NCBI GenBank assembly: GCA_963621245.1 | Contig: CAVFCW010000001.1 | Span: 186,001-250,000, forward strand | Source: SIG603 sp963621245 | GTDB lineage: Bacteria > Bacillota > Clostridia > Oscillospirales > Acutalibacteraceae | Direction: 5' to 3' | Length of the DNA: 64,000 nt | Shown here: positions 57,020 through 64,000 of the stretch, piece by piece | Position numbering within the stretch: position 1 is the stretch's first letter | Layout of the letters: the number at the start of each line of letters is the position of its first letter | Notes under the pieces: model-generated | Seen by the model: the letters and a program-made list of their open reading frames with translations, nothing else | Databases searched by the model: none | What the model was told of the DNA's origin: nothing | Translations under genes and position numbers: made by a program

Positions 57020-59299
57020 TTATCTGTTCTTTGCTCTGTTTCTGTTAAAGTTGATAAGCGAACCCGCTTTAACAATTTCCTTTTCGTTTCCGACCATATC
57101 GGAGATATAAAGTGACAACTCTTTTATCTCGTCACCGAGAACATAAGCTTTAATATCGCTCATATCGCCGTCCAGTGCCTCTTTGATGTTCGGAACGTAA
57201 ATATAATCGCCTACCGAGAACGTCGGCTCATCCTTCATCTGGAAGGGAAGCATGCCCCAGTTCATAACGTTGGAACGGTAACGCTTTGTTGCGTACTCGG
57301 TGCAGATGTTGGCAAGACCGCCGAGAACTCTCTGGCAAGAAGCCGCCTGTTCACGCGCCGAGCCGTCGCCCGGTTTCACGGCATAAATCATCGAACCGAT
57401 TTCAATTTCGCTCTCGACCGCATCGGGAGTGATTTTTTTGATTGCCGCATAGATTTTCTCGAGAGTGTCGTCCTCACTCTTGGGGTCAAGTCCCGAAACT
57501 CTTGCTTTCTCCGCTTTGCCTATCTCCTTTGCGCGTCCGACATAAGCGGGGTCACGCCTTGAGAGTGTGAACTCTGCAAGTCCCAGAGGATTCGAGCGGT
57601 AAGATGAAGTTTCTCCAGAGGGAATAAGCTCGTCCGTTGTTGTGACGGGATCCATAATCTTGGAGCAAACTTTCAGGAGAATATTGTCGGCAAGCGGACT
57701 CATCTCGGGCCACGGCTTGATGTTCGGGCCGTACTTAAGCTCGGACTCACTGTCTGCCTTTCCGTAACCGTTATAAACTCTTGCGTTGTATGCCGAAGGA
57801 TCGAAATCGTACTCGGGCACGGTGTAATCATCCGCATACTTTGTAGCCGATGTGAGAACTCCGCCGTTTGCCGCCGTAGCCGCAATCGAGCGTGCGTCCA
57901 TGAGAGCAACAGCAGAAAGCTGACCGTTACCCGGCTTTGAGCCCTCTCTGTTTGGGAAGTTTCTCGTCGAATGACGAATTGAGAGCGCATTGTTTGCGGG
58001 TGTGTCGCCGGCACCGAAGCACGGGCCGCAGAAAGCTGTCTTGACGTTTGCGCCGGCTGCCATAAATTTGGTTATTGCGCCTTTTCTGACGAGATCCATA
58101 AATACAGGCTGAGACGATGGATAAACCGAAAGCGTGAATTCGTCGTTGCCCGTTGAAGCGTTCTCGAGGATGTGAGCCGCCGCCATGAGGTTCGAGTATG
58201 TACCTCCCGCGCAACCGGCAATGATTCCCTGCTGAACATTTAATTTTCCGCCAACGATTTTATCGGTCAGGCAAAAATCAAGCTCCTTGTTGTCGGTAAT
58301 TCTTGCGGCTTCCTTCTCAACCTCACGCAAAATATCTTCGAGGTTTTCGTTAAGCTCGTCAATCTCATAAACATTGCTTGGGTGGAACGGAAGAGCAATC
58401 ATCGGCTTAACACTGCTCAAATCGACATAAACGCAACCGTCATAGTAAGCAACGGGCTCGGGATTAAGCTCTTTGTAAGCTTCTCCTCTGCCGTGAACCG
58501 TCAAGAATTTATGCGTGTCCTCATCTGTTCTCCAAATGGACGTAAGGCACGTGGTCTCGGTTGTCATGACGTCAATGCCGTTTCTGTAATCCGTTGTCAT
58601 AGATGAAATTCCGGGGCCGACAAACTCCATAACCTTATTTTTTACATAGCCGTTCTTGAAAACCGCACCGATAATCGCAAGTGCAATATCCTGAGGGCCA
58701 ACGCCCGGCTGAGGCTTTCCGTCAAGGTAAATTGCGATAACTCCGGGGTATGCTACATCGTAGGTATCGCACAAAAGCTGCTTTACAAGCTCGCCGCCAC
58801 CCTCGCCGATTGCCATGGTGCCGAGTGCGCCGTAACGTGTGTGAGAATCCGAGCCCAAAATCATCTTTCCGCAGCCCGCCTGCATCTCACGCATAAACTG
58901 ATGAATGACCGCAATGTGAGGCGGAACGTATATACCGCCGTACTTCTTTGCGGCAGAAAGACCGAATACATGATCGTCCTCGTTTATTGTGCCGCCGACC
59001 GCACAGAGGCTGTTGTGACAGTTTGTGAGAACGTACGGAACGGGGAATTTTTCCATTCCCGAAGCCTTTGCCGTCTGAATGATTCCGACAAAGGTGATAT
59101 CGTGGCTTGTCATGGCGTCAAAACGGATTTTGAGGTCGTCCATGGTGTCGGCAGTGTTGTGAGCCTTCAAAACGGAATATGCAATAGTTCCCTTCTTGGC
59201 GCCGTCCTTTGAAAGAGCGGGGTTCCCCTTTGCCTCTGCTTCCGTGACAAGCGTTTTGCCGTCAAGCAGATAAACTCCGCCGTCATACAGCTTAATCAT
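57020..59299 (-). CDS. Aconitase-family hydratase (YbhJ-like)
   Basis: A 759-residue member of the aconitase superfamily with a full set of domains. Cluster and substrate regions are visible: NCHNSLCAVGG, SDSHTRYGALGTMAIGEGG, AGCAGGTYSNL, FCGPCFGAGDTPAN and the swivel segment RSIAATAANGGVL. The three Cys expected for a 4Fe-4S cluster are available. The closest named relative by pattern is the uncharacterised E. coli YbhJ, not AcnA, AcnB or LeuC; the substrate is unknown. It has a strong promoter and its own terminator. Confidence 0.88.
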   Translation of the reverse strand: MIKLYDGGVYLLDGKTLVTEAEAKGNPALSKDGAKKGTIAYSVLKAHNTADTMDDLKIRFDAMTSHDITFVGIIQTAKASGMEKFPVPYVLTNCHNSLCAVGGTINEDDHVFGLSAAKKYGGIYVPPHIAVIHQFMREMQAGCGKMILGSDSHTRYGALGTMAIGEGGGELVKQLLCDTYDVAYPGVIAIYLDGKPQPGVGPQDIALAIIGAVFKNGYVKNKVMEFVGPGISSMTTDYRNGIDVMTTETTCLTSIWRTDEDTHKFLTVHGRGEAYKELNPEPVAYYDGCVYVDLSSVKPMIALPFHPSNVYEIDELNENLEDILREVEKEAARITDNKELDFCLTDKIVGGKLNVQQGIIAGCAGGTYSNLMAAAHILENASTGNDEFTLSVYPSSQPVFMDLVRKGAITKFMAAGANVKTAFCGPCFGAGDTPANNALSIRHSTRNFPNREGSKPGNGQLSAVALMDARSIAATAANGGVLTSATKYADDYTVPEYDFDPSAYNARVYNGYGKADSESELKYGPNIKPWPEMSPLADNILLKVCSKIMDPVTTTDELIPSGETSSYRSNPLGLAEFTLSRRDPAYVGRAKEIGKAEKARVSGLDPKSEDDTLEKIYAAIKKITPDAVESEIEIGSMIYAVKPGDGSAREQAASCQRVLGGLANICTEYATKRYRSNVMNWGMLPFQMKDEPTFSVGDYIYVPNIKEALDGDMSDIKAYVLGDEIKELSLYISDMVGNEKEIVKAGSLINFNRNRAKNR

Positions 59300-59387
59300 A
59301 GTATTTTCCTTCTTTCTCTAAGTTTTTTCGAACGTATCTTATTTGTTTTATGACATAAAATATTGAAAGACGTGCATCTTGACTATG

Positions 59388-59416
59388 ATTATCCTATGAT
59401 TGACCGTATATGTCAA
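59388..59416 (-). promoter_or_regulatory. Promoter of the hydratase gene with AATCATAG direct repeats
   Basis: Minus strand TTGACA (59416-59411), 17-base spacer, GATAAT (59393-59388). AATCATAG occurs twice, 10 bases apart, across the spacer and -10, as a regulator site could. Confidence 0.75.
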
Positions 59417-59598
59417 GGTTATTTATTCAATTTTTGAAAGAAAAAATTAAAGATTATTCATAAATGCTATATTTTAATGTTTTTAAGGCTATATTTTCTT
59501 GCAAAAATAAAATATTTTTGTTTTTGTATTTCATTATCGAACTTAATTTAATCCGTGGTGTCCTAAATCTGAGAAATTCGAGACAGAAAGCAAAAAAA

Positions 59599-59615
59599 CC
59601 GCCGATAAACGGCGG
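59599..59615 (-). terminator. Second hairpin terminator after tRNA-Gly
   Basis: Minus strand CCGCCG/CGGCGG hairpin followed by GGTTTTTTTGC; the two hairpins together insulate tRNA-Gly from the hydratase gene. Confidence 0.8.
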
Positions 59616-59629
59616 GTAAACAAAAGAAA

Positions 59630-59652
59630 AAAGCCGATCGGAAATCGGCTTT
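59630..59652 (-). terminator. First terminator after tRNA-Gly
   Basis: AAAGCCGAT/ATCGGCTTT perfect stem with a 5-base loop, then TTTTC on the minus strand, two bases past the tRNA end. Confidence 0.8.
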
Positions 59653-59654
59653 AC

Positions 59655-59730
59655 TGGAGCGGACGACGAGGCTCGAACTCGCTACCTCCACCTTGGCAAG
59701 GTGGCGCTCTACCAGATGAGCTACATCCGC
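59655..59730 (-). tRNA. tRNA-Gly (anticodon GCC)
   Basis: A 76-nt tRNA: acceptor GCGGATG/CGTCCGC (with mismatch tolerance), D-arm GCTCATCTGGTAGAGC, anticodon stem CCACC/GGTGG with loop TTGCCAA (GCC at 59697-59695), T-arm GCGAGTTCGAGCCTCGT, encoded CCA. Confidence 0.97.
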
Positions 59731-59812
59731 ATTCACAATGCTTGTATATTATATCGTGGAAGTTTACGTTTGTCAATACTTTTTTCAAAAAAATTTAAAA
59801 TGACAAGCATTG

Positions 59813-59846
59813 TTGACAGCAAGCAGTACATACACCATAATGTACA
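59813..59846 (+). promoter_or_regulatory. Promoter and operator of the antitoxin gene
   Basis: TTGACA (59813-59818), 17-base spacer, CATAAT (59836-59841). A dyad GTACAT-N8-ATGTAC (59826-59845) overlaps the -10 and contains TGTACA, the hexamer known from YefM operators, which fits autoregulation. Confidence 0.75.
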
Positions 59847-59863
59847 TAAAGTAGGCTGATACT

Positions 59864-60112
59864 ATGATTAAGACAAATATCACTGATTTCAGAAAAAATA
59901 TATTTAATCTTTTGGAACTTACGATTAAATATAACGAACCTGTTAATATCACCACAAAAGAAGGAAACGCTGTTATGATAAGTGAAGAAGATTATAACGG
60001 TCTGATAAAAACGATGTATCTTACCTCTGCCTCTAAACAAAAAGAGAAATTTATTAAAGGACTTAAAACTCCGCTTGATGACTGCCTTTCTGAAACCGAG
60101 GTGCATTGGTGA
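59864..60112 (+). CDS. Phd/YefM family antitoxin
   Basis: An 82-residue antitoxin. The N-terminal half is the DNA-binding YefM fold (ITDFRKNIFNLLELTIKYNEPV in parts, NAVMISEEDYNGLIKTMYL), and the C-terminus GLKTPLDDCLSETEVHW is the toxin-neutralising tail. The protein appears intact and its operator is present. The stop overlaps the start of the next frame (TGATG) as in working yefM-yoeB pairs, but the toxin is reduced to a remnant, so this is an orphan antitoxin here. Confidence 0.9.
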   Translation: MIKTNITDFRKNIFNLLELTIKYNEPVNITTKEGNAVMISEEDYNGLIKTMYLTSASKQKEKFIKGLKTPLDDCLSETEVHW

Positions 60113-60171
60113 TGCATGATGTTTCGGATGAAAGACAACCTGTAAAAATCATTAACTTGTGGACACATTAA
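60112..60171 (+). pseudogene. Remnant of a YoeB/Txe-RelE family toxin
   Basis: A 19-codon frame starting in the antitoxin stop and ending DERQPVKIINLWTH. VKIINLWTH matches the C-terminal strand of RelE/YoeB-type toxins (usual ending like KIISxWTHYE). The body of about 65 residues with the catalytic core is missing and the ending is cut by TAA where TAT would be expected. An internal deletion after the pair was acquired explains it. Confidence 0.7.
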
Positions 60172-60186
60172 GAATTTCGCCTAAAC

Positions 60187-60221
60187 AAAACCCTGCTCCG
60201 GCTACGCCGAAACAGGGTTTT
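60187..60221. terminator. Bidirectional terminator between the antitoxin locus and potD
   Basis: AAAACCCTG/CAGGGTTTT with an inner CGGC/GCCG dyad. T-rich on both outer sides. Confidence 0.8.
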
Positions 60222-60271
60222 GACAGTTTAAAAATGTACTTTTCGTTCTTTGCTTGAAAAGTGAGAATAAA

Positions 60272-61510
60272 TTAAGCCATTTCACGCTTGCGCTTTCTTC
60301 GCTTGTGAATAATGATTCCTATGTACGTAAGCAAGAACACGGCAATGATTGCAACCAGCGTTAAGGTGGAGCCGGGGCCTCCCATTTTTACCTCTGCCCA
60401 GAGTGTATCAAGAAGAGAAGCTGTTTCATCGGGGAGATTTACGAAAACCTCGGTTTTTGAGATTACATCGTTACCGGGATAATGAACAGGATCGTTTACA
60501 GTCTCCTCGTCCATGTATTTTTTAGCCTCGGTCTCGGGTACGCCGTAACCGACGTAATCCATGTTCTCACCCGCAATTTCAGGATTGCAGATAAAATTTA
60601 TGTAAGCCTCGGCAGCCTCCTTGTGCTCGCTCGTCTTGGGTATGCACATAGCGTCAACAAAGAAGTTTGAGCCCTCTTCGGGGAAGGTGAATGCGATGTT
60701 GTCCACCTCGTCGCAAAGTATGGCGGCGTCTCCGCAGTAGTACGGTGCAAGCCAAGCCTCACCCGATTCCATCTTGTCGAAGATCTGATCCATGACGTAA
60801 GCCTGAACGAGCGGTTTTTGCTCTTTAAGAAGCGATGCCTCCTCCATGAGCTCGTCCTCGTTGGTTGAGTTTAACGAAAAACCGAGAACGGATGCCGCAA
60901 TGGCAAATGCGTCACGCTGGTTATCGAACATCAAAATCTTGCCCGAGTATTTTTCGTCCCAAAGAACGCTCCAGCTTGTGGGAGTTTCCGTGACAAAGTC
61001 CGTGTTGTAGAAAAGTCCGACAACGCCCCATGTGTAAGGCACGGAATATTTATTATTGGGATCGTACTCAAGATTTCTGAACTCATCATCTATATACTTG
61101 TAGTTGGGTATATTGTCGAAGTTTAACTCGGCAAGCATATCCTCGGAGATGAGCTTTGAAATCATGTAGTCGGAGGGAATTATAACGTCGTAGTCCGCAC
61201 CGCCGCCAGAAAGCTTGGCATACATGGATTCGTTGGAATCGAACGTGGTGTAGTTAACGCCTATGCCCGTTGCCTCGGTGAACGCTTTGTTGACATCGAT
61301 GTAACCGTCCGTGCCGTTGGCGATGTATTCGCCCCAGTTGTAAACGTTAATCGTTACGCCGCTTGTGCCCTCGGTGTGAGCCTCCTCGGTCGATTCCTCC
61401 TCTTCCTCATCGGAAGAATCCTCGGCAAAAGCTGAAACGGAGCTTATCGAGAAAACAAGCACCAAAAGCATGAGTACGGATAAAAATTTCTTCAGTGTGC
61501 GAAATTTCAT
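60272..61510 (-). CDS. potD: Spermidine/putrescine ABC transporter substrate-binding protein, C-terminally anchored
   Basis: A 412-residue extracellular solute-binding protein of the PotD family: signal peptide (1-30), an acidic linker (about 31-48), and a two-lobe domain with INVYNWGEYI, YDVIIPSDYMI, YSVPYTWGVVGLFYN and EGSNFFVDAMCIPK. Instead of a lipobox Cys it has a C-terminal membrane helix (about 381-401) and a basic tail (HKRRKRKREMA), so it is held to the membrane at its C-terminus. It overlaps potC by four bases and ends the potABCD operon. Confidence 0.94.
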   Translation of the reverse strand: MKFRTLKKFLSVLMLLVLVFSISSVSAFAEDSSDEEEEESTEEAHTEGTSGVTINVYNWGEYIANGTDGYIDVNKAFTEATGIGVNYTTFDSNESMYAKLSGGGADYDVIIPSDYMISKLISEDMLAELNFDNIPNYKYIDDEFRNLEYDPNNKYSVPYTWGVVGLFYNTDFVTETPTSWSVLWDEKYSGKILMFDNQRDAFAIAASVLGFSLNSTNEDELMEEASLLKEQKPLVQAYVMDQIFDKMESGEAWLAPYYCGDAAILCDEVDNIAFTFPEEGSNFFVDAMCIPKTSEHKEAAEAYINFICNPEIAGENMDYVGYGVPETEAKKYMDEETVNDPVHYPGNDVISKTEVFVNLPDETASLLDTLWAEVKMGGPGSTLTLVAIIAVFLLTYIGIIIHKRRKRKREMA

Positions 61511-62310
61511 GAGCGCTTACCCTCCTTTTTGCTGTCCTTTGACTGTCTTATGTTGATTACGGTCAAAAGAATGAGAATTACCGTGAAGAGCACGGTGGAG
61601 AGAGCGTTAATCTCGGGAGAAATTCTCTTTCTTGTCATCGAGTAGATGTAAATCGGAAGAGTTTGTGTGGTTCCCGAGCAGAAATAAGAGATGACAAAAT
61701 CATCGATTGAAAGCGTGAACGCCATCATCATTCCTGTGATTATGCCGGGCATAATTTCAGGCAAAACGACCTTGAAAAATGCCGACGTGGGAGGACAGCC
61801 GAGATCCTGAGCAGCCTCATAGAGGTTTGGAGGAAGCTGTCTTAACTTGGGCAGAACCGACAAAATCACATACGGCAAGCAGAATGTGATGTGAGCGATG
61901 ATAAGCGTTACCATGCCGAGGCTCTTTAAGTGAAGAAGGTTCACGGCAAAAACAAACAAAAGCATGAGAGAAACGCCCGTTACGATGTCGGGGTTAACCA
62001 TAGGAATGTTTGTGACGGTCATCATAAGCTTTTTCGGCGTTTTCTTCATTCTGTTTATGCCGATAGCCGCAATCGTACCGATAGCAGTTGAGACAACAGC
62101 CGCAATCACGGCGATAATCAATGTGTTTCGAAGTGCCTCGAGAATAAGTCTGTCGGCAAAAAGCTGCTTGTACCACTTGAGAGTGAAGCCGCTGAAAACA
62201 GTTCGGCTGTAAGTAGCCGTGTCGTTAAACGAGAATATAATCAAAACGACAATCGGCGCATAAAGGAAAATATACACGAGAGCCGCATAAATCTTGGAGA
62301 GTATTTTCAT
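61507..62310 (-). CDS. potC: Spermidine/putrescine ABC transporter permease PotC
   Basis: A 267-residue permease with six helices. The EAA-type motif lies in EAAQDLGCPPTSAFFKVVLPEIMPG, shown by the EAAQDLG and LPEIMPG ends, and it contacts the ATPase. SIDDFVISYF is a PotC signature. ATG 62310 overlaps the potB stop (ATGA) with GGAGGAGGT upstream; the longer frame extends into potB. Confidence 0.95.
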   Translation of the reverse strand: MKILSKIYAALVYIFLYAPIVVLIIFSFNDTATYSRTVFSGFTLKWYKQLFADRLILEALRNTLIIAVIAAVVSTAIGTIAAIGINRMKKTPKKLMMTVTNIPMVNPDIVTGVSLMLLFVFAVNLLHLKSLGMVTLIIAHITFCLPYVILSVLPKLRQLPPNLYEAAQDLGCPPTSAFFKVVLPEIMPGIITGMMMAFTLSIDDFVISYFCSGTTQTLPIYIYSMTRKRISPEINALSTVLFTVILILLTVINIRQSKDSKKEGKRS

Positions 62311-63128
62311 ATGAGCATACCTCCTCCCGAGGCGTCGTCGCCCTCGTCGAACTGATTCATAATTCCCATGCATATGAAAATGAGTATCATGAGCACGAGA
62401 GAGATAGCCGAGCCGAGGTTCGGGTTGTAGGACGAGCCGAGGAACTGCATATCGATGAGGTCACCGATGAGAAGATTTCCGCCGCCGCCGAGCATTTTTG
62501 AGATAATAAAGGTAGAAACCGCAGGAACGAAAACCATGGTTACGCCGCTGATTATTCCCGGCATGGACATGGGGAAAATAACCTTGCGGAAAACCTGATT
62601 TTTGTTTGCACCGAGGTCCTCTGCCGCCTCGATAACCGAACCGTCCATTTTTGTGAGAACGGAATAAATCGGTAAAATCATGTAAGGAAGATAGTTGTAA
62701 ACCATTCCGAGAACAACCGCACCCGCCGTATTAATCATGTGAATTCTCGGAAGTCCTATGGCGGCAAGAGCATTATTGATGATGCCCTGATCCTCCAAAA
62801 GTGACATCCAAGCGTAGGTTCTCAAAAGAAAGTTCATCCACATGGGAACCATTATGAGCATAACAAGCACCGTTTGGGTGCTCACTTTAAGTTTTGAGAT
62901 TATATAAGCGAGAGGATAGCCCAAAACGAACGAAACCACCGTTGCTATCGCACCCAAAAGAATGGAGCGCAAAAAGACGTTTGAGTATCTTCCCACCATA
63001 GAGATGTTTTCGAGAGTGAATGCTCCCGACGAATCCGTGAATGCAAAAAAGGCAACCATGAAAAGCGGAACGACAATGAAAATTATCATCCAAACCGTGT
63101 ATGGCGCCGCAATGGCTTTACGCTTCAT
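62307..63128 (-). CDS. potB: Spermidine/putrescine ABC transporter permease PotB
   Basis: A 273-residue permease with six helices; MNFLLRTYAWMSLL and the EAA motif EAAEDLGANKNQVFRKVIFP are typical of PotB. The closing FDEGDDASGGG is a polar tail. It starts in the potA stop (TAATG) and overlaps potC by four bases, so the operon is translationally coupled. Confidence 0.95.
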   Translation of the reverse strand: MKRKAIAAPYTVWMIIFIVVPLFMVAFFAFTDSSGAFTLENISMVGRYSNVFLRSILLGAIATVVSFVLGYPLAYIISKLKVSTQTVLVMLIMVPMWMNFLLRTYAWMSLLEDQGIINNALAAIGLPRIHMINTAGAVVLGMVYNYLPYMILPIYSVLTKMDGSVIEAAEDLGANKNQVFRKVIFPMSMPGIISGVTMVFVPAVSTFIISKMLGGGGNLLIGDLIDMQFLGSSYNPNLGSAISLVLMILIFICMGIMNQFDEGDDASGGGMLI

Positions 63129-64000
63129 TACTCCTCCTCCTGTGAGTCTTCCTCACCGAGAAGAGCCTCCTCCATCTCGTCCGAGAATGTCGAGTAGTCA
63201 CCGAATGTTCCGGAGTACTTCGACTTCTTCATTACGTGTATATCGTCAGGTGTGAGAGTCAAGCCTATTCTGTCGCCAACTTTGACGAAATCGGTGGACT
63301 GAATCATCCATTTGAAGCCGTCAACGTCTACGATAATCTCGTAGTGAACGCCCTTAAATGTTACGCTTGTAACCTCGCCTATGATGTGTGCGCCCTTGCT
63401 GTCGGCAGGACACATATCGATATCCTCGGGGCGGATAACAACATCGACGGGAGCCATTTTCCCAAAGCCCGAGTCGAGAGATTTAAATCTTATTCCGGCA
63501 ACCTCAACGAGGTAATCCTCAATCATGGTGCCGTCAAGAATATTCGATTCGCCGATGAAGTCGGCAACGAATGCATTCTTCGGTTCGTTATATATATCGG
63601 TAGGAGTGCCGATCTGCTGAATATCGCCGCCGTCCATAACAACTATCGTATCAGACATAGAGAGCGCCTCTTCCTGATCGTGCGTGACGAATACGAACGT
63701 GATTCCGACAGCCTTCTGAATTTTCTTAAGCTCGGTCTGCATATCTTTTCTGAGCTTAAGGTCAAGTGCCGAAAGCGGTTCGTCAAGAAGGAGAACCTTC
63801 GGATCGTTGGCAAGTGCGCGTGCGATTGCAACTCTCTGCTGCTGTCCGCCCGAGAGCTTGTCGATTCCGCGGTGAGCAAGTCCCTTTAAGCTCACCATCT
63901 CCAAAAGCTCGTCTACCTTCGCCTTGATTTCTTTCTCGCTCTTCTTCTTAAGTCTCATTCCGAATGCGATGTTATCGTAAACATTCAGATGCGGAAAAAG
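63128..64000 (-). CDS. potA: Spermidine/putrescine ABC transporter ATP-binding protein PotA (partial)
   Basis: The frame stays open to the window edge; only the last 290 codons are present. LFPHLNVYDNIAFG, the signature LSGGQQQRVAIARAL, Walker B VLLLDEPLSALD, the switch FVTHDQEEAL and a C-terminal TOBE domain (about 63150-63500, VVIRPEDIDM) are visible. The Walker A and the start codon lie beyond 64000. It is the first gene of potABCD and supplies ATP hydrolysis for polyamine import. Confidence 0.95.
   Translation of the reverse strand, partial: LFPHLNVYDNIAFGMRLKKKSEKEIKAKVDELLEMVSLKGLAHRGIDKLSGGQQQRVAIARALANDPKVLLLDEPLSALDLKLRKDMQTELKKIQKAVGITFVFVTHDQEEALSMSDTIVVMDGGDIQQIGTPTDIYNEPKNAFVADFIGESNILDGTMIEDYLVEVAGIRFKSLDSGFGKMAPVDVVIRPEDIDMCPADSKGAHIIGEVTSVTFKGVHYEIIVDVDGFKWMIQSTDFVKVGDRIGLTLTPDDIHVMKKSKYSGTFGDYSTFSDEMEEALLGEEDSQEEE

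Noticed and set aside
59581..59652. Protein-coding remnant between hydratase and tRNA-Gly
   Set aside because: The stretch is two terminator hairpins; no frame of note.
63236..63889. 217-codon plus-strand frame opposite potA
   Set aside because: Antisense shadow of the conserved ABC ATPase; no start signals and no family resemblance.

Overview
The window looks like chromosomal DNA of an anaerobic, low-to-medium-GC Firmicute of the class Clostridia, most likely near the Ruminococcaceae/Oscillospiraceae. This rests on a six-subunit Rnf complex in clostridial order (rnfCDGEAB) with an ApbE flavin transferase nearby, a T-box leader on alaS, a tandem glycine riboswitch, a single-chain PurL of about 1250 residues, MutS2 and BioY, AGGAGG-like ribosome binding sites, TTGACA/TATAAT promoters, and frequent GTG/TTG starts. 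The genus call is inference. No rRNA, prophage, insertion sequence or CRISPR array was seen.

Layout. 0-4.6 kb: a fused Sua5-CoaE protein, a lytic transglycosylase and an M18 aminopeptidase, converging on an S1-domain protein and a DivIC/FtsB-like division protein. 4.8-13.9 kb: a zinc-ribbon membrane protein, the Rnf operon, a glycine riboswitch with an alanine/glycine symporter, and ApbE. 14-19 kb: a cytidylate-kinase-like protein and the glycolytic genes pgk, tpiA and gpmI. 19-25.3 kb: a D,D-carboxypeptidase, a HIT protein, T-box/alaS, a GNAT acetyltransferase and a SEC-C protein. 25.4-28.1 kb is the least ordinary region: two paralogous small-RNA genes in tandem, a DUF554 protein, an unknown protein, a MmcQ/YjbR-EVE-like fusion, and a 39-residue membrane peptide gene whose 5' end carries the same hairpin as the two small RNAs. 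28-47 kb: a MATE exporter, a tRNA-Leu with a tRNA-derived repeat, GDPD, alr, purL, tadA, a CPBP protease, htpG, a lipoprotein, and the phoH-ybeY-era-recO-mutS2 operon. 47-52 kb: a TM2/zinc-ribbon protein, a five-gene accessory operon behind a perfect palindromic operator, bioY with its own operators, an HD hydrolase and tcdA. 52-64 kb: a carboxylesterase, the CCA enzyme, a membrane protein, a ketopantoate-reductase-like protein, an aconitase-family hydratase, tRNA-Gly, an antitoxin with a decayed toxin, and the potABCD polyamine transporter, with potA cut by the window end.

How the genes connect. Rnf couples ferredoxin:NAD+ oxidoreduction to ion pumping, and ApbE would attach FMN to RnfG and RnfD. 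Sua5 makes the threonylcarbamoyl donor for tRNA t6A and TcdA cyclises t6A, so two steps of one tRNA modification path lie here, along with TadA, the CCA enzyme, Era and YbeY as RNA-maturation functions. Alr, the carboxypeptidase, the lytic transglycosylase and the DivIC-like protein serve the cell wall and division. The candidate new system is the trio of transcripts that share a 5'-terminal GTTAGC...GCTAAC-type hairpin: two small RNAs with an identical 66-nt core, including a C/U-rich patch complementary to Shine-Dalgarno sequences, and one small cationic membrane peptide.
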